This document shows positions 1 to 8,701 of a stretch of DNA of 64,000 bases, piece by piece (the first letter of the stretch is position 1; each line of letters begins with the position of its first letter). Origin of the DNA: Chloroflexota bacterium (GTDB lineage Bacteria; Chloroflexota; Dehalococcoidia; Lucifugimonadales; Lucifugimonadaceae). Where the stretch lies: the NCBI GenBank assembly GCA_009838175.1, contig VXSB01000028.1:37921-101920 (forward strand), given 5' to 3'. The notes beneath the pieces are model-generated. The model worked only from the letters and a program-made list of their open reading frames with translations, was not told the DNA's origin and did no database searches. The position numbers and the translations under genes were made by a program.

Positions 1-186
1 ATTATCTTACTTTTTTCTTTTATTGTTTTTTCACAACACTTATGTTTTATTATTCATACCTTCCTCTATTTGTCGTGGGTTGTTCGGGTGGGGGCCCCCG
101 CCACTATCGCGTGAATACGTGAACATTCTCGATACCAAGGGACTTGAACGGCGTTCGCACGTCCTTTACGCTGAACCCGACTAATA
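1..186. other. AT-rich leader before permease operon
   Basis: No gene is seen here. The first 60 bases are strongly AT-rich with T runs, unlike the rest of the window, and probably hold the promoter region or the tail of an upstream gene outside the window. The first permease starts at 187 without a clear Shine-Dalgarno sequence. Confidence 0.4.
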
Positions 187-1140
187 ATGATTCGTTTTCT
201 CTTAAGACGCATCGGCACGATGGTGATTTCACTCATCGGCGCAACTATCGTCGTCTTCGGCTTGGCGCACGCCAAAGACGATCCGATCAACGTCTTCATC
301 CGCGCCGAAGGATACGCAATCGGCCCCGAGCAAATCGCCGCATTGCGCGCCAAATGGGGTCTCGACAGACCTATAGTTCTTCAATACTTGACTTGGCTCG
401 GCAATATCGCCCGAGCCGATCTCGGCCGGAGTGTCGGCAGCAACCGTAAAGTCACGGACATACTAAGGGAACGTTGGCCGGCAACCATGCAACTGGCGGT
501 CGGTGCGTGGATCGTCGGCACATTTGTCGGGATCCCTCTCGGGATTCTTTCGGCTATGCGTCGCGCTTCGATACTTGATTATTTCCTGCGAGCTTTTGCT
601 TTATCTGGGCAATCCGTACCTGCGTTCTGGGTCGGCATCGTTGGAATTTGGATATTCGCGGTCTATTTGGGATGGCTACCCGTGCCGACGTTCTATGGAA
701 GAACGGATGCAAGTTTCTTTGGCCAGTTCCAATACTTCGTGATGCCCGTCTTGGTTCTGTCGTGGGGCCCGATCGCGGGGTATCTGCGCATCACACGTTC
801 GGCGATGTTGGAAGTTTTGGATTCGGAGTACATCAAATTGGCCCGCGCCAAGGGTATGGGTTACCCTCGGGTAGTTGCTAAGCACGCCTTCCGCAACGCA
901 CTTATCCAGCCGCTCACTGTCTCCGCGCTGCTGCTGGCCGGCTTCATGGACGGTGCCGTGCTCGTGGAAAACGTCTTCGTCTGGCCCGGTGTCGGACAGA
1001 TAGCCGTCGCCGCCGTGAACGATAACGACTTCACGTTGTTAACTGGCATAGTGTTCCTCTTCACAATCCTCTATTTGGCGATGAGCTTCGTGGCCGACCT
1101 TCTATACGTCGTAATTGACCCCCGAATAAGGCTTGAATGA
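187..1140 (+). CDS. Peptide/nickel-type ABC transporter permease (DppB/OppB family)
   Basis: Inner-membrane permease of a peptide/opine/nickel-type ABC importer, 317 aa, the usual family length. The N-terminus resembles DppB (MIRFLLRRIG followed by a hydrophobic segment). The cytoplasmic EAA loop is visible near residues 218-245 (EYIKLARAKG...AFRNALI), and the C-terminus ends in the typical DPRIRLE. The stop overlaps the start of the next permease by 4 bases (ATGA), so the two are translationally coupled. The substrate-binding protein and ATPases are not in this window; they may lie to the left. The substrate cannot be read from the sequence. Confidence 0.93.
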   Translation: MIRFLLRRIGTMVISLIGATIVVFGLAHAKDDPINVFIRAEGYAIGPEQIAALRAKWGLDRPIVLQYLTWLGNIARADLGRSVGSNRKVTDILRERWPATMQLAVGAWIVGTFVGIPLGILSAMRRASILDYFLRAFALSGQSVPAFWVGIVGIWIFAVYLGWLPVPTFYGRTDASFFGQFQYFVMPVLVLSWGPIAGYLRITRSAMLEVLDSEYIKLARAKGMGYPRVVAKHAFRNALIQPLTVSALLLAGFMDGAVLVENVFVWPGVGQIAVAAVNDNDFTLLTGIVFLFTILYLAMSFVADLLYVVIDPRIRLE

Positions 1141-2072
1141 TGGCCACCGCCGAACAAGCTCAAGAAAAACCGGTGTCGATGGCGATCGTCGTTATCCGCT
1201 CTCCCTTGGTCGCATGGGAATTCATCAGGCGGTGGCCGGTCATTCCCGGCGCTGTGATCGTCCTTTTCGGCTTAGCTACGATATTTACGACGCAATTCGC
1301 CACCGACGATCCGAACGACCAGAACTTGCGCGCCAGTTTCGCCCCGCCGATGTGGAACGACGAATACTACGAGAACAACGATCGCATCGACAGGCGTTAC
1401 ATATTCGGCGCCGACCAGCACGGCCGCGATATCTATTCCCGTATGGTGCACGGCACGCGCGTCTCGATAACCGTCGCCGCCGCCGCCGCCGTGATCGGCA
1501 TGACGCTCGGTCTTTGGGCCGGGATCGCTTCAGGTTGGTTCGCTGGTTGGTTCGACGAGATCATGACGCGTTTCGTCGACGTTTGGAACGGATTGCCTTT
1601 CCTGCTGATCGCGCTAGTGGTATCGATAACAATCGGAACGGGTTTGATGGTTTTGATTGGTCTGTTGGTCATGGCAACGTGGGTCGGTTTGGTTAGGAAC
1701 ATCCGCGCCGAAGTTCTGTCTTTGAAGACCCGTGACTACGTCGCCTCGGCACGTGTTGCCGGTGGTAGCGATTTCAGAATCATGTATCGCCACATCTTGC
1801 CCGGCGTGATCAACCTTTTGATGGTCCTCGCCAGCCTCCGAATCGGTGGTCTTATTCTTGCCGAAGCATCGCTCAGCTATCTCGGCATCGGCGTACCTTC
1901 GCGATACCCGTCTTGGGGCAACATGATTAGCGATGGTCGGGAATTCCTCGACACTGCGTGGTGGGTATCGGTCGTACCGGGCTTCTGCATTTTCTTGGTC
2001 GTGATGTCATTCAATTTCATCGGCGACTGGGTGCGGGACCGGACCGATCCAAGATTGCGACAAATTAGGTAA
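1137..2072 (+). CDS. Peptide/nickel-type ABC transporter permease (DppC/OppC family)
   Basis: Second permease of the same importer, 311 aa. The DppC pattern is present: an N-terminal membrane segment, a periplasmic region containing the FGADQHGRDIYSR motif near residue 86, an EAA loop around residues 200-228 (DYVASARVAGGSD...HILPG), and a C-terminal GDWVRDRTDPRLRQ. It starts inside the stop codon of the DppB-like gene. An amidohydrolase and an aldo/keto reductase follow on the same strand with short gaps, so the transporter may import their substrate, but this is inference. Confidence 0.93.
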   Translation: MMATAEQAQEKPVSMAIVVIRSPLVAWEFIRRWPVIPGAVIVLFGLATIFTTQFATDDPNDQNLRASFAPPMWNDEYYENNDRIDRRYIFGADQHGRDIYSRMVHGTRVSITVAAAAAVIGMTLGLWAGIASGWFAGWFDEIMTRFVDVWNGLPFLLIALVVSITIGTGLMVLIGLLVMATWVGLVRNIRAEVLSLKTRDYVASARVAGGSDFRIMYRHILPGVINLLMVLASLRIGGLILAEASLSYLGIGVPSRYPSWGNMISDGREFLDTAWWVSVVPGFCIFLVVMSFNFIGDWVRDRTDPRLRQIR

Positions 2073-2120
2073 ATTAATCGGACGATCCTCGCGTACGAAA
2101 TCTCGCAAAGGCGGTCAAAC

Positions 2121-3290
2121 ATGTACGACACTCTCATCAAGGGCGGTCACGTCATCGACCCCAAGAACGGCATCGACGCGAAGATGGATGTCGGCATTTC
2201 TGGGTCATCAATCGCGGCTGTTAAGTCTGATATCCCGGAAACTGAAGGCCGCAAAGTTGTCGACGCTTCGGACTGCTACGTTACACCCGGTTTGATCGAC
2301 CTGCACGCCCATTGCTATCTCTATGGCGGCGCGATGTTTCCGGACGAGTTGTGCTTCCCTTACGGCGTAACCACGATGGTGGATTGCGGTGGATCGGGAT
2401 GGCGGACGTTCGATCATTTCAATGAGACGGTGATCAAGAAGGCGGGGCCGAGGGTTTTTGCGCTTTTAAACATCGTTGGTCACGGCATGTGTGGGGACGG
2501 CGAGCAGGATGTCGAGGACATGGATGTGGAGTTGACGGCGGCGAAGATCCGGCAACGATCCGACGTCATCGTGGGCGTCAAGGTCGCGCACTTCGGCGGA
2601 GTCGGCTGGGAATCGGTGGATCGTGGAGTCGCGGCGGCCGCGGAAGCCGGGGTGTTTTGCTTAGTCGACCAGAACGCACGCGCGTCCCGTCCTTTCGGCG
2701 AGATGATGCTTGATCATATGAACCCGGGTGACGGCGTCACGCACTGCTACGGCTACGGCAAGCCGATGATCGGCAACGATGGGAAGGTGAAGCCGCACTA
2801 CTGGGAGGCGCGAGACAAGGGCATCATCATGGATGTCGGGCATGGAAATAACAGCTTCTCGTTTTCGATGGCGGTACCTGCGATCGAGCAGGGCTTCCCG
2901 CCGGACACGATATCGACCGACTTGCATCGTATGAGCCTGCACACCTCGCGGGCTACGCAGACAGAAGTAATGAGCAAGTTCCTTGCTATCGGGATGTCGA
3001 TGTATGACGTAGTGGAAAAATCGACGTGGGCACCCGCGCAGCAGATCGGGCATCCGGAGCTTGGGACGCTGACGCCCGGAGCGACGGCTGATGTGACGGT
3101 GTTGGAGTATGTGGAGCGCCCTTGCGGGCTGAGCGACAGCGGGCCGACGGGCTACCGCATCATGCCAGCGCCAGGGCGGTTAATCAATCAGGTGACGATC
3201 AAGGGCGGTGCGATCAGGTTCGACTATGACGGGCGGTCGAAAGAGGACTGGACGGAGACGCCGCGGACGGATTTGAATTTGCCGGGTTGA
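2121..3290 (+). CDS. Amidohydrolase / deacetylase-family metallohydrolase
   Basis: Metal-dependent amidohydrolase, 389 aa. The fold signature is complete: an N-terminal beta segment with GGHVIDPKNG, then PGLIDLHAH (metal-binding HxH near residues 62-64), a lysine in VGVKVAHFG near residue 154 that could be the carboxylated bridging lysine, histidines in THCYGYG and DVGHGNN, and the STDLHR aspartate near residue 265. The C-terminus returns to the beta sandwich (GTLTPGATADVTVLE). It most resembles the amidohydrolase/deacetylase branch near dihydroorotase and N-acyl-amino-acid deacylases; the substrate is unknown. It begins 48 bases after the permease and is probably in the same transcript. Confidence 0.85.
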   Translation: MYDTLIKGGHVIDPKNGIDAKMDVGISGSSIAAVKSDIPETEGRKVVDASDCYVTPGLIDLHAHCYLYGGAMFPDELCFPYGVTTMVDCGGSGWRTFDHFNETVIKKAGPRVFALLNIVGHGMCGDGEQDVEDMDVELTAAKIRQRSDVIVGVKVAHFGGVGWESVDRGVAAAAEAGVFCLVDQNARASRPFGEMMLDHMNPGDGVTHCYGYGKPMIGNDGKVKPHYWEARDKGIIMDVGHGNNSFSFSMAVPAIEQGFPPDTISTDLHRMSLHTSRATQTEVMSKFLAIGMSMYDVVEKSTWAPAQQIGHPELGTLTPGATADVTVLEYVERPCGLSDSGPTGYRIMPAPGRLINQVTIKGGAIRFDYDGRSKEDWTETPRTDLNLPG

Positions 3291-3323
3291 TTTGGGACTG
3301 AAACGTAACGGATCGATTAGGGC

Positions 3324-4343
3324 ATGCGTTACCGTCACCTAGGAAATTCTGGTTTGGAGGTCTCGGAGACGGGGCTTGGGGCTAACAGCTTTGGGGAGCC
3401 GGGGCGTCGGGACTATGCGGAGTCGAAGTCGATAATCTACGCTGCTATTGACCATGGCATCAACTTTATCGATACGTCGAATGTGTATGCGCAGGGGGTG
3501 TCGGAGGAGTACATTGGGCGGGCGTTGGAGGGTCGGCGGTACGAGACTCTGATTGGGACGAAGTTCGGGTCTAAACGCGAGCATGGGCCGAACTTGTTCG
3601 GGGGTGGTCGGAAGTTCGTGATGGATGCTGTGGAGGATAGTCTGAGACGGTTGCGGACGGACTACATTGACCTGTACATGATCCATCGACCGGATACGCG
3701 GGTACCGCTGGAGGAAACTTTGCGGGCGATGGATGACATCGTGCGGCAGGGAAAGGCGCTCTACATAGGGGTCTGCAACTTTGAGGCATGGCGAATGGTC
3801 GATGCCGTCTGGACCAGTAAGCATGGTGGAACGAGTCCGATCATCTCATCGCAGTTCGAGTATTCGATGCTGCATCGTGGCAGCGAGGCAGAGATGTTGC
3901 CGGCCTGTCGGAAGCACGGAGTTGGGGTTATGCCCTATCTTCCGTTGGCGGCGGGTTTTTTGACGGGCAAGGTGGATGTGTCAGGTGTACCGCCGGAGGG
4001 TACGCGGTTGGCGCTCGATGCCAATCAATCGGGGCGATGGATCACGGAGAAGAATTTGCGGGCGATTGCGGCGTTGCAGAACTGGGCGTCCGAGCGTGGG
4101 AAGACGTTGTTGGAATTGGCGTTCGCGTGGTTGCTGGCGGATCCAATCGTCGGCACTGTGATCGCGGGGGCGAGTTCGCCAGAGCAGATTGCGCAGAATG
4201 CGGCGGCTTCGGGTTGGCAGCTAACGACTGAGGAGCGGGACGAGGTTACAGCGATCTTGGACGCGCATCCGATCGATGGCGCAAAGACCTACTACTCAGT
4301 TGCGGGGTACTTTGGCGAGCAGGTTGAGGTGATTAAGGGATGA
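3324..4343 (+). CDS. Aldo/keto reductase
   Basis: NAD(P)H-dependent aldo/keto reductase, 339 aa, a TIM-barrel enzyme of the YghZ/Kvbeta-like group. The catalytic tetrad is visible: Asp in FIDTSNVY, Tyr in SNVYAQG, Lys in IGTKFGS and His in YMIHRPD. The C-terminal cofactor loop (VGTVIAGASSPEQI) is intact. It lies 33 bases after the amidohydrolase on the same strand and converges on the PHP-domain gene with a 9-base gap. The physiological carbonyl substrate is not evident. Confidence 0.92.
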   Translation: MRYRHLGNSGLEVSETGLGANSFGEPGRRDYAESKSIIYAAIDHGINFIDTSNVYAQGVSEEYIGRALEGRRYETLIGTKFGSKREHGPNLFGGGRKFVMDAVEDSLRRLRTDYIDLYMIHRPDTRVPLEETLRAMDDIVRQGKALYIGVCNFEAWRMVDAVWTSKHGGTSPIISSQFEYSMLHRGSEAEMLPACRKHGVGVMPYLPLAAGFLTGKVDVSGVPPEGTRLALDANQSGRWITEKNLRAIAALQNWASERGKTLLELAFAWLLADPIVGTVIAGASSPEQIAQNAAASGWQLTTEERDEVTAILDAHPIDGAKTYYSVAGYFGEQVEVIKG

Positions 4344-4352
4344 TTTGGCGCG

Positions 4353-5261
4353 TTAGCTCTTAGTGAAGACCGGTTGGGTCCAGGCGCTGGTGCCGCCGGA
4401 AGAGCGGACAGTGGCGCGGATGTAGCCTTCGTTTCCTTTGATCTGGTAGCTGGCGGCATGGCCTTCGACTTCCGAGAGCGTCTCACCGTCGAGCCCTGAG
4501 AAGGTGGTGACGTAGATCATGGAGCGGTCGGGCTTGATTTCGAGTTCGATCGATTCTTGAGTGATTGTGAGGTGGGTTAGGGTGATGCCATTGGAGGAGT
4601 AGAAGTTGCCGGTGGCAAGACCATCGACTATTGCGTCGACGGTACGTTCGGGGGCGTTTACGACAACCCATCCCCTGCCCGGGTTGGAGGCGTCGGGGGT
4701 GTAGTCGTGGTAGTTGTGGGAGTCGTCAGTGGCGGTCCCGAAGATGACCGTTCCGGCGGATAGTACGAGGTCCCACATCTCTTCGACGCCGGGTTTGCCA
4801 GGTGCGCCGTAGCCGTTGACCGCGGGGTGGGCGTTGTGGATCTCCATAAGGCTCGCGCCTTCGACCTGTTGGATGTGCTCGTGGTTGAAGGCCCACTCGA
4901 AGTTGGGGTGGTTCAACTGCGCGATGCCCCCGGCGTTGATGATGGCGTTGACGTTGGCTTGTAGCGTCGCTACGATGTCGTCGAGGTCGGTTGGTTCGAC
5001 GACGTGCCGGATGCCGATGGCGTTGAGGTGGATGGGAATTGTGCCGCCGAAGATGCGGGATGATACCTCTTCGCCGGGGATCATCAGCGGGCCATCTTCG
5101 ATCTCGTGCTCTAGGATGGTGCGGTGGTTGTGGTCGCTGAGGACTAAGAAGTCGTAGCCATGGTCTCGATACCAGCGAGTGACGAAATCGGGATCAGCGT
5201 CGCCATCGGATTCGGTGGTGTGGGTGTGGATGTTGCCTTTGTACCAGTTGGATGCGGTCAT
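4353..5261 (-). CDS. PHP-domain metal-dependent hydrolase (CehA/McbA-like)
   Basis: Phosphoesterase/hydrolase of the PHP superfamily, 302 aa. The N-terminus begins directly with the first PHP motif (GNIHTHTTESDGD), followed by the second (FLVLSDHNH), EEVSSR, a Gln-Leu-Asn-His-Pro motif near residue 116 and a distal ATDDSHNY that supplies late metal ligands. The C-terminal part (from about residue 225) is beta-rich. No signal peptide. It is the last gene of the minus run that begins near 12.95 kb. A hairpin repeat lies just upstream of its start, and the G-rich end of that repeat may act as its ribosome binding site. Confidence 0.8.
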   Translation of the reverse strand: MTASNWYKGNIHTHTTESDGDADPDFVTRWYRDHGYDFLVLSDHNHRTILEHEIEDGPLMIPGEEVSSRIFGGTIPIHLNAIGIRHVVEPTDLDDIVATLQANVNAIINAGGIAQLNHPNFEWAFNHEHIQQVEGASLMEIHNAHPAVNGYGAPGKPGVEEMWDLVLSAGTVIFGTATDDSHNYHDYTPDASNPGRGWVVVNAPERTVDAIVDGLATGNFYSSNGITLTHLTITQESIELEIKPDRSMIYVTTFSGLDGETLSEVEGHAASYQIKGNEGYIRATVRSSGGTSAWTQPVFTKS

Positions 5262-5266
5262 TTTGT

Positions 5267-5307
5267 AAAACCCCCTTGCACTCCCCCTTGGACATCAAGG
5301 GGGAGAG
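5267..5307. repeat. C-rich hairpin repeat, copy 1
   Basis: This reads aaaaCCCCCTTG followed by CTCCCCCTTGgacatCAAGGGGGAG. The perfect stem CCCCCTTG/CAAGGGGG sits at 5283-5290 and 5296-5303. A near-identical element occurs at 59868-59906. Here it lies between two same-strand genes, so it could be a transcript-processing or attenuating hairpin, or a REP-like dispersed repeat. Confidence 0.75.
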
Positions 5308-5315
5308 AAGCCGCT

Positions 5316-6482
5316 TTAGTCGTAAACCGTCTTGCCGACGGTGTGTTTGTTGATGAAATCCCAGTCGTGGGTGACGCCCATACCGGGTAGGTCAGTAACG
5401 TGGATATGACCGTTTTCGTCGATGGCGTCAAGCATGTCACTGTAGCCGTCAAGGTAGACAGGCGGGTATGAGGGTTGGAGTTTGGGATGGACTAGGCCGA
5501 GTTCGTAGTAGTTGGAGTTGCGCATGGCGGCCATGGTCTGGCGGCGGCTGGGGCCGGGGCCGTGTGGCTCGACGTCGAGTCCGAAGCCTTCAGATGCATG
5601 GGCGATCTTCATTACGCCGGTGATGCCACCGTCGTAGTCGTGGTCGATGCGGACAAAGTCGGTGCCATCAGCCACTATGAAGTCGACGTGCTTTTCGAGG
5701 CCGCGAACGTGTTCGAGTTGGAGTAGCGGTACTCGGATGAGTTCGCGTAGCTTGCGATGGGCGAAGGCCGACTCACCGCCGTCTTTGAAGACGTCTTCCC
5801 ACCAGTAGTAGTTGTAGGCCTCGCAGGCGCGACCGATCTTGAGGGCGTCGCCAAATGTGAGGATGGCGCAGAATGGGTCGAGCATGAGATCCATCTTGTC
5901 GCCAACACGTTCGCCAACTACTTCTACGAGTCGGACGTGCTGCTCATTGGGTGCTTCCTGCCACGGGTGGATTTTGAAGGCCTTGTAGCCCATGTCGTAG
6001 CACTCTTCAGCAAAATCGGCGTATGCTTCAGGGCTGTTAAGACCGCCGGGGTAGTTGTCACCGATATATGTAGACGCGTACGCCGGGAATGACTTTCTCT
6101 GCTCGCCCAACAGTCTGTAGATCGGCTGGTCCAGCAACTTCCCTGCGAGATCCCATAGCGCCATATCGACTTGCGACATTCCCATACGCGCGTGCTGGCG
6201 CGTCGCCTGTTTCGCATCGTTGTAGATGCGCTCGCGGGCGAAGGCGCTCCTGCCGATGACGGCATTGGCGAAGAGGCCGATCGCGGAGTGTTCGGTGGCT
6301 GAACCACCGACGTATTCGCCGGTAACGCCAGCATCGGTGTGGATAACGACCATGCGGGCGGTGTTTCGGATTTTGGTGCCGGGGGCGTATCCGGGTAGCT
6401 GGATTCTGCCGGAGCCCTCCATGTTGTCGACGAAGTATTCGAACTCGATTACTTCCATCTTGGTGATTTTGGGATCTGCCAT
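5316..6482 (-). CDS. Enolase-superfamily protein (mandelate racemase/muconate lactonizing enzyme-like)
   Basis: Enolase-superfamily member, 388 aa, acting on an unknown carboxylate. Acid/base and metal residues can be followed in order: Lys in AFKIHPW, Asp in LMLDPF, Glu in WWEDVF, Glu in QLEHVRG, the RIDHDYDGG strand and His in VEPHGPG. The N-terminal capping domain (residues 1-130) is typical. The start is supported by a GGAG ribosome site upstream of ATG 6482. A second member of the superfamily lies at 11827-12951 in the same minus-strand run. Such proteins usually dehydrate or isomerise sugar acids, but the substrate cannot be assigned here. Confidence 0.88.
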   Translation of the reverse strand: MADPKITKMEVIEFEYFVDNMEGSGRIQLPGYAPGTKIRNTARMVVIHTDAGVTGEYVGGSATEHSAIGLFANAVIGRSAFARERIYNDAKQATRQHARMGMSQVDMALWDLAGKLLDQPIYRLLGEQRKSFPAYASTYIGDNYPGGLNSPEAYADFAEECYDMGYKAFKIHPWQEAPNEQHVRLVEVVGERVGDKMDLMLDPFCAILTFGDALKIGRACEAYNYYWWEDVFKDGGESAFAHRKLRELIRVPLLQLEHVRGLEKHVDFIVADGTDFVRIDHDYDGGITGVMKIAHASEGFGLDVEPHGPGPSRRQTMAAMRNSNYYELGLVHPKLQPSYPPVYLDGYSDMLDAIDENGHIHVTDLPGMGVTHDWDFINKHTVGKTVYD

Positions 6483-6512
6483 GGGGGAATTCGTTCTCCT
6501 GTGGGTTAGGGA

Positions 6513-8156
6513 CTAGGTACTGAGGATACCGGTGATTTCGCCGGTCTCATCGTTGAGATCGATGTCCCAGGCGTTTGGGGTTGATGGCAGACCGGGGAGC
6601 GTGATGATGTTCCCTGCCAATGTCACGATCTGCTTCGCGCCAGCGAGTACGCGCAGTTCCCTAATCGGAATCGTGTGGCCTCGCGGAACGTTTAACAGCC
6701 GCGGGTTGGCTGAGACCGAGAGGTGCGTCTTAGCCATGCAGATCGGAAAGTCCCAACCGTTCGACTCGAAGCGGCGCGCCGTGGTTTTGGTCAACGGCCC
6801 CCAATCCACGCTGTCGGCGTTGAATAGCTTTTCGGAGATACGCTCGACCTTATCGATGGTCGAAAGATCATCTTCGTAAAGCAGATTGACATCTGCAGTT
6901 CCAGAGTGGGCAGCATCCCAGACTGCCTCTGCGAGTTCTGTCATACCGGCACCGCCTTCGGCGAATCCACGCGCCTCGGCAACTCCGACGGCTCCAGCTT
7001 CGATCGCCGCGCTTTTCGCCGCGGCTATCTCTTCGGCGGTGTCGGACGGGAATTTGTTGATGGCGACGACGGGTGGGAGGCCGTACATCTTGACGATACG
7101 AATGGCGTTTGCGAGATTTTGGGCTCCGGTCTTTACGGCATCTACGTTTGAGGACTCGAGGTCGTCACGTTTGACGCCACTGTGCCATTTCAGACCACGG
7201 ATCGTTGCGACAACTACGGCCGCTGACGGTTCGGGGCCTCCTTGGCGTACCTTGATGTCCATGAATTTCTGGAACCCGAGATCGGCGCCGAAACCGGCTT
7301 CGGTCACAGTGATATCCGCTGTGTTGATAGCGAGGATGTCGGCGAGGATCGAGCTGCAACCGTGGGCGATGTTTCCGAACGGTCCCATGTGTACGATTGC
7401 GGGCTGCCCTTCCAGCGTCTGAGCGAGGTTCGGCTTTACGGCATCGCGGAGCAACGCCATCATCGAACCGATGCCTCCGATTTCGCGGGCTGTGACGGGC
7501 TTGCGATCTGTGGTCCAACCGACGACAATGTTGCCGATTCGTTCTCTCAGGTCGGAGTAGCCATTGGTGAGAGCCAGTATGGCCATGATTTCGGAAGCGG
7601 CGTTGATGTCGAAGCCTGCTTCGCGCATCGGGGCGTTCAGGCGTCCGCCGACACCGGTCACGACTTGACGTAGCGCGCGGTCTTCCGCGTCGGTGACTCG
7701 GCGCCAAGTTACACCGTCTGGCTGCAATCCGGGGATTGCGCCTCGGTATACGGCGTTGTCAGTCATGGCAGCCAGGAGGTTATGCGCTGACTCCATGGCG
7801 TGGAAGTCGCCAGTGAAGTGGAGGTTGATCTCGTTTGCCGGCTGGACGGTCGACATTCCGCCGCCAGTCCCCCCACCCTTGTGACCGAATACTGGGCCCA
7901 ACGAAGGTTGTCGTATCGTTAGAGCGACGTTTTTGCCGATCTTGGATAGCCCTTGCGTCAACCCAACTGCGGTTGTCGATTTGCCCTCACCGGCGGGTGT
8001 AGGTGTGATCGCGGTGACAACCACCAATTTGCCCGGTGTTTCGCGGGTTGGGAACGACTGAAGCGGGATTTTGGCTTTGTCGTTTCCGTAGGTTTCGATA
8101 TCTGCCGGAGAGAATCCGAGGTCTTGGGCGACATCGGAGATTGGGCGCAGGGGCAT
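6513..8156 (-). CDS. fhs: Formate--tetrahydrofolate ligase
   Basis: ATP-dependent ligation of formate to tetrahydrofolate, giving 10-formyl-THF for one-carbon metabolism in the cytoplasm. The 547-aa length is normal for the monofunctional bacterial enzyme. The P-loop TPTPAGEGKSTT lies near residues 51-62; the conserved FGHKGGGTGGG and the C-terminal GLPSTPNAWDIDLN are also present. It sits between the lipoprotein gene and an enolase-superfamily gene, all on the minus strand with short gaps. There is no folD next to it. Confidence 0.96.
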   Translation of the reverse strand: MPLRPISDVAQDLGFSPADIETYGNDKAKIPLQSFPTRETPGKLVVVTAITPTPAGEGKSTTAVGLTQGLSKIGKNVALTIRQPSLGPVFGHKGGGTGGGMSTVQPANEINLHFTGDFHAMESAHNLLAAMTDNAVYRGAIPGLQPDGVTWRRVTDAEDRALRQVVTGVGGRLNAPMREAGFDINAASEIMAILALTNGYSDLRERIGNIVVGWTTDRKPVTAREIGGIGSMMALLRDAVKPNLAQTLEGQPAIVHMGPFGNIAHGCSSILADILAINTADITVTEAGFGADLGFQKFMDIKVRQGGPEPSAAVVVATIRGLKWHSGVKRDDLESSNVDAVKTGAQNLANAIRIVKMYGLPPVVAINKFPSDTAEEIAAAKSAAIEAGAVGVAEARGFAEGGAGMTELAEAVWDAAHSGTADVNLLYEDDLSTIDKVERISEKLFNADSVDWGPLTKTTARRFESNGWDFPICMAKTHLSVSANPRLLNVPRGHTIPIRELRVLAGAKQIVTLAGNIITLPGLPSTPNAWDIDLNDETGEITGILST

Positions 8157-8254
8157 ATCGTGTTGGTCCTGTCTTACTAGCTTTCGTGACTCATCGATTC
8201 GTCACGTATCATGCTTGAATTCAACACCAGATAAGTTTAACGAAACAGTGTCCA

Positions 8255-8689
8255 CTACCACCGATCACAGCCCTCGGCGATGCCGCTCCTACCAGTCTCT
8301 GATACGTTATCGCCTTGCACGTGACCGGAATCTATATCGACGTAGAAAACCAGTTCATCTGGCCCCAATAGTCTGTCGGGTTGCCGCGCGTATGTAACCC
8401 TGATCCGCCCATCGTCGTACTGCTCGCTGCTCGACTTGTCCCACTCGTAGTCCATCTCGATCCACTTCTCGCACGTCGCGCCGAAGAAGCCCCACGTTTT
8501 GTCGGACATGTAGGCAAAGACTAGACGATGTGCGAGGACCGCTATTTCGGGGGAAACGTCGGTTTCCGTTAATGCGACCTCATCCGCGATTGTCGGGGTT
8601 GATTGAGACGTATCGTTGTTGCACGCGATCAGCGCGATCCCTATGAGGAGTGCGACCGATATCGCCAGCATTGATCTGAATCCGCGCAT
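8255..8689 (-). CDS. Small predicted lipoprotein of unknown function
   Basis: A 144-aa protein with a lipoprotein signal: a charged MRGFRS start, a hydrophobic stretch and a lipobox-like LIAC with Cys near residue 23. The mature part is acidic, contains two further cysteines (ATCEKW and EGCDRW) and has no recognised domain. It starts 12 bases after the di-heme cytochrome stop, so it is probably co-transcribed and may be a partner outside the membrane. Function not recognised. Confidence 0.6.
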   Translation of the reverse strand: MRGFRSMLAISVALLIGIALIACNNDTSQSTPTIADEVALTETDVSPEIAVLAHRLVFAYMSDKTWGFFGATCEKWIEMDYEWDKSSSEQYDDGRIRVTYARQPDRLLGPDELVFYVDIDSGHVQGDNVSETGRSGIAEGCDRW

Positions 8690-8701
8690 CGGCGACCACG
8701 T

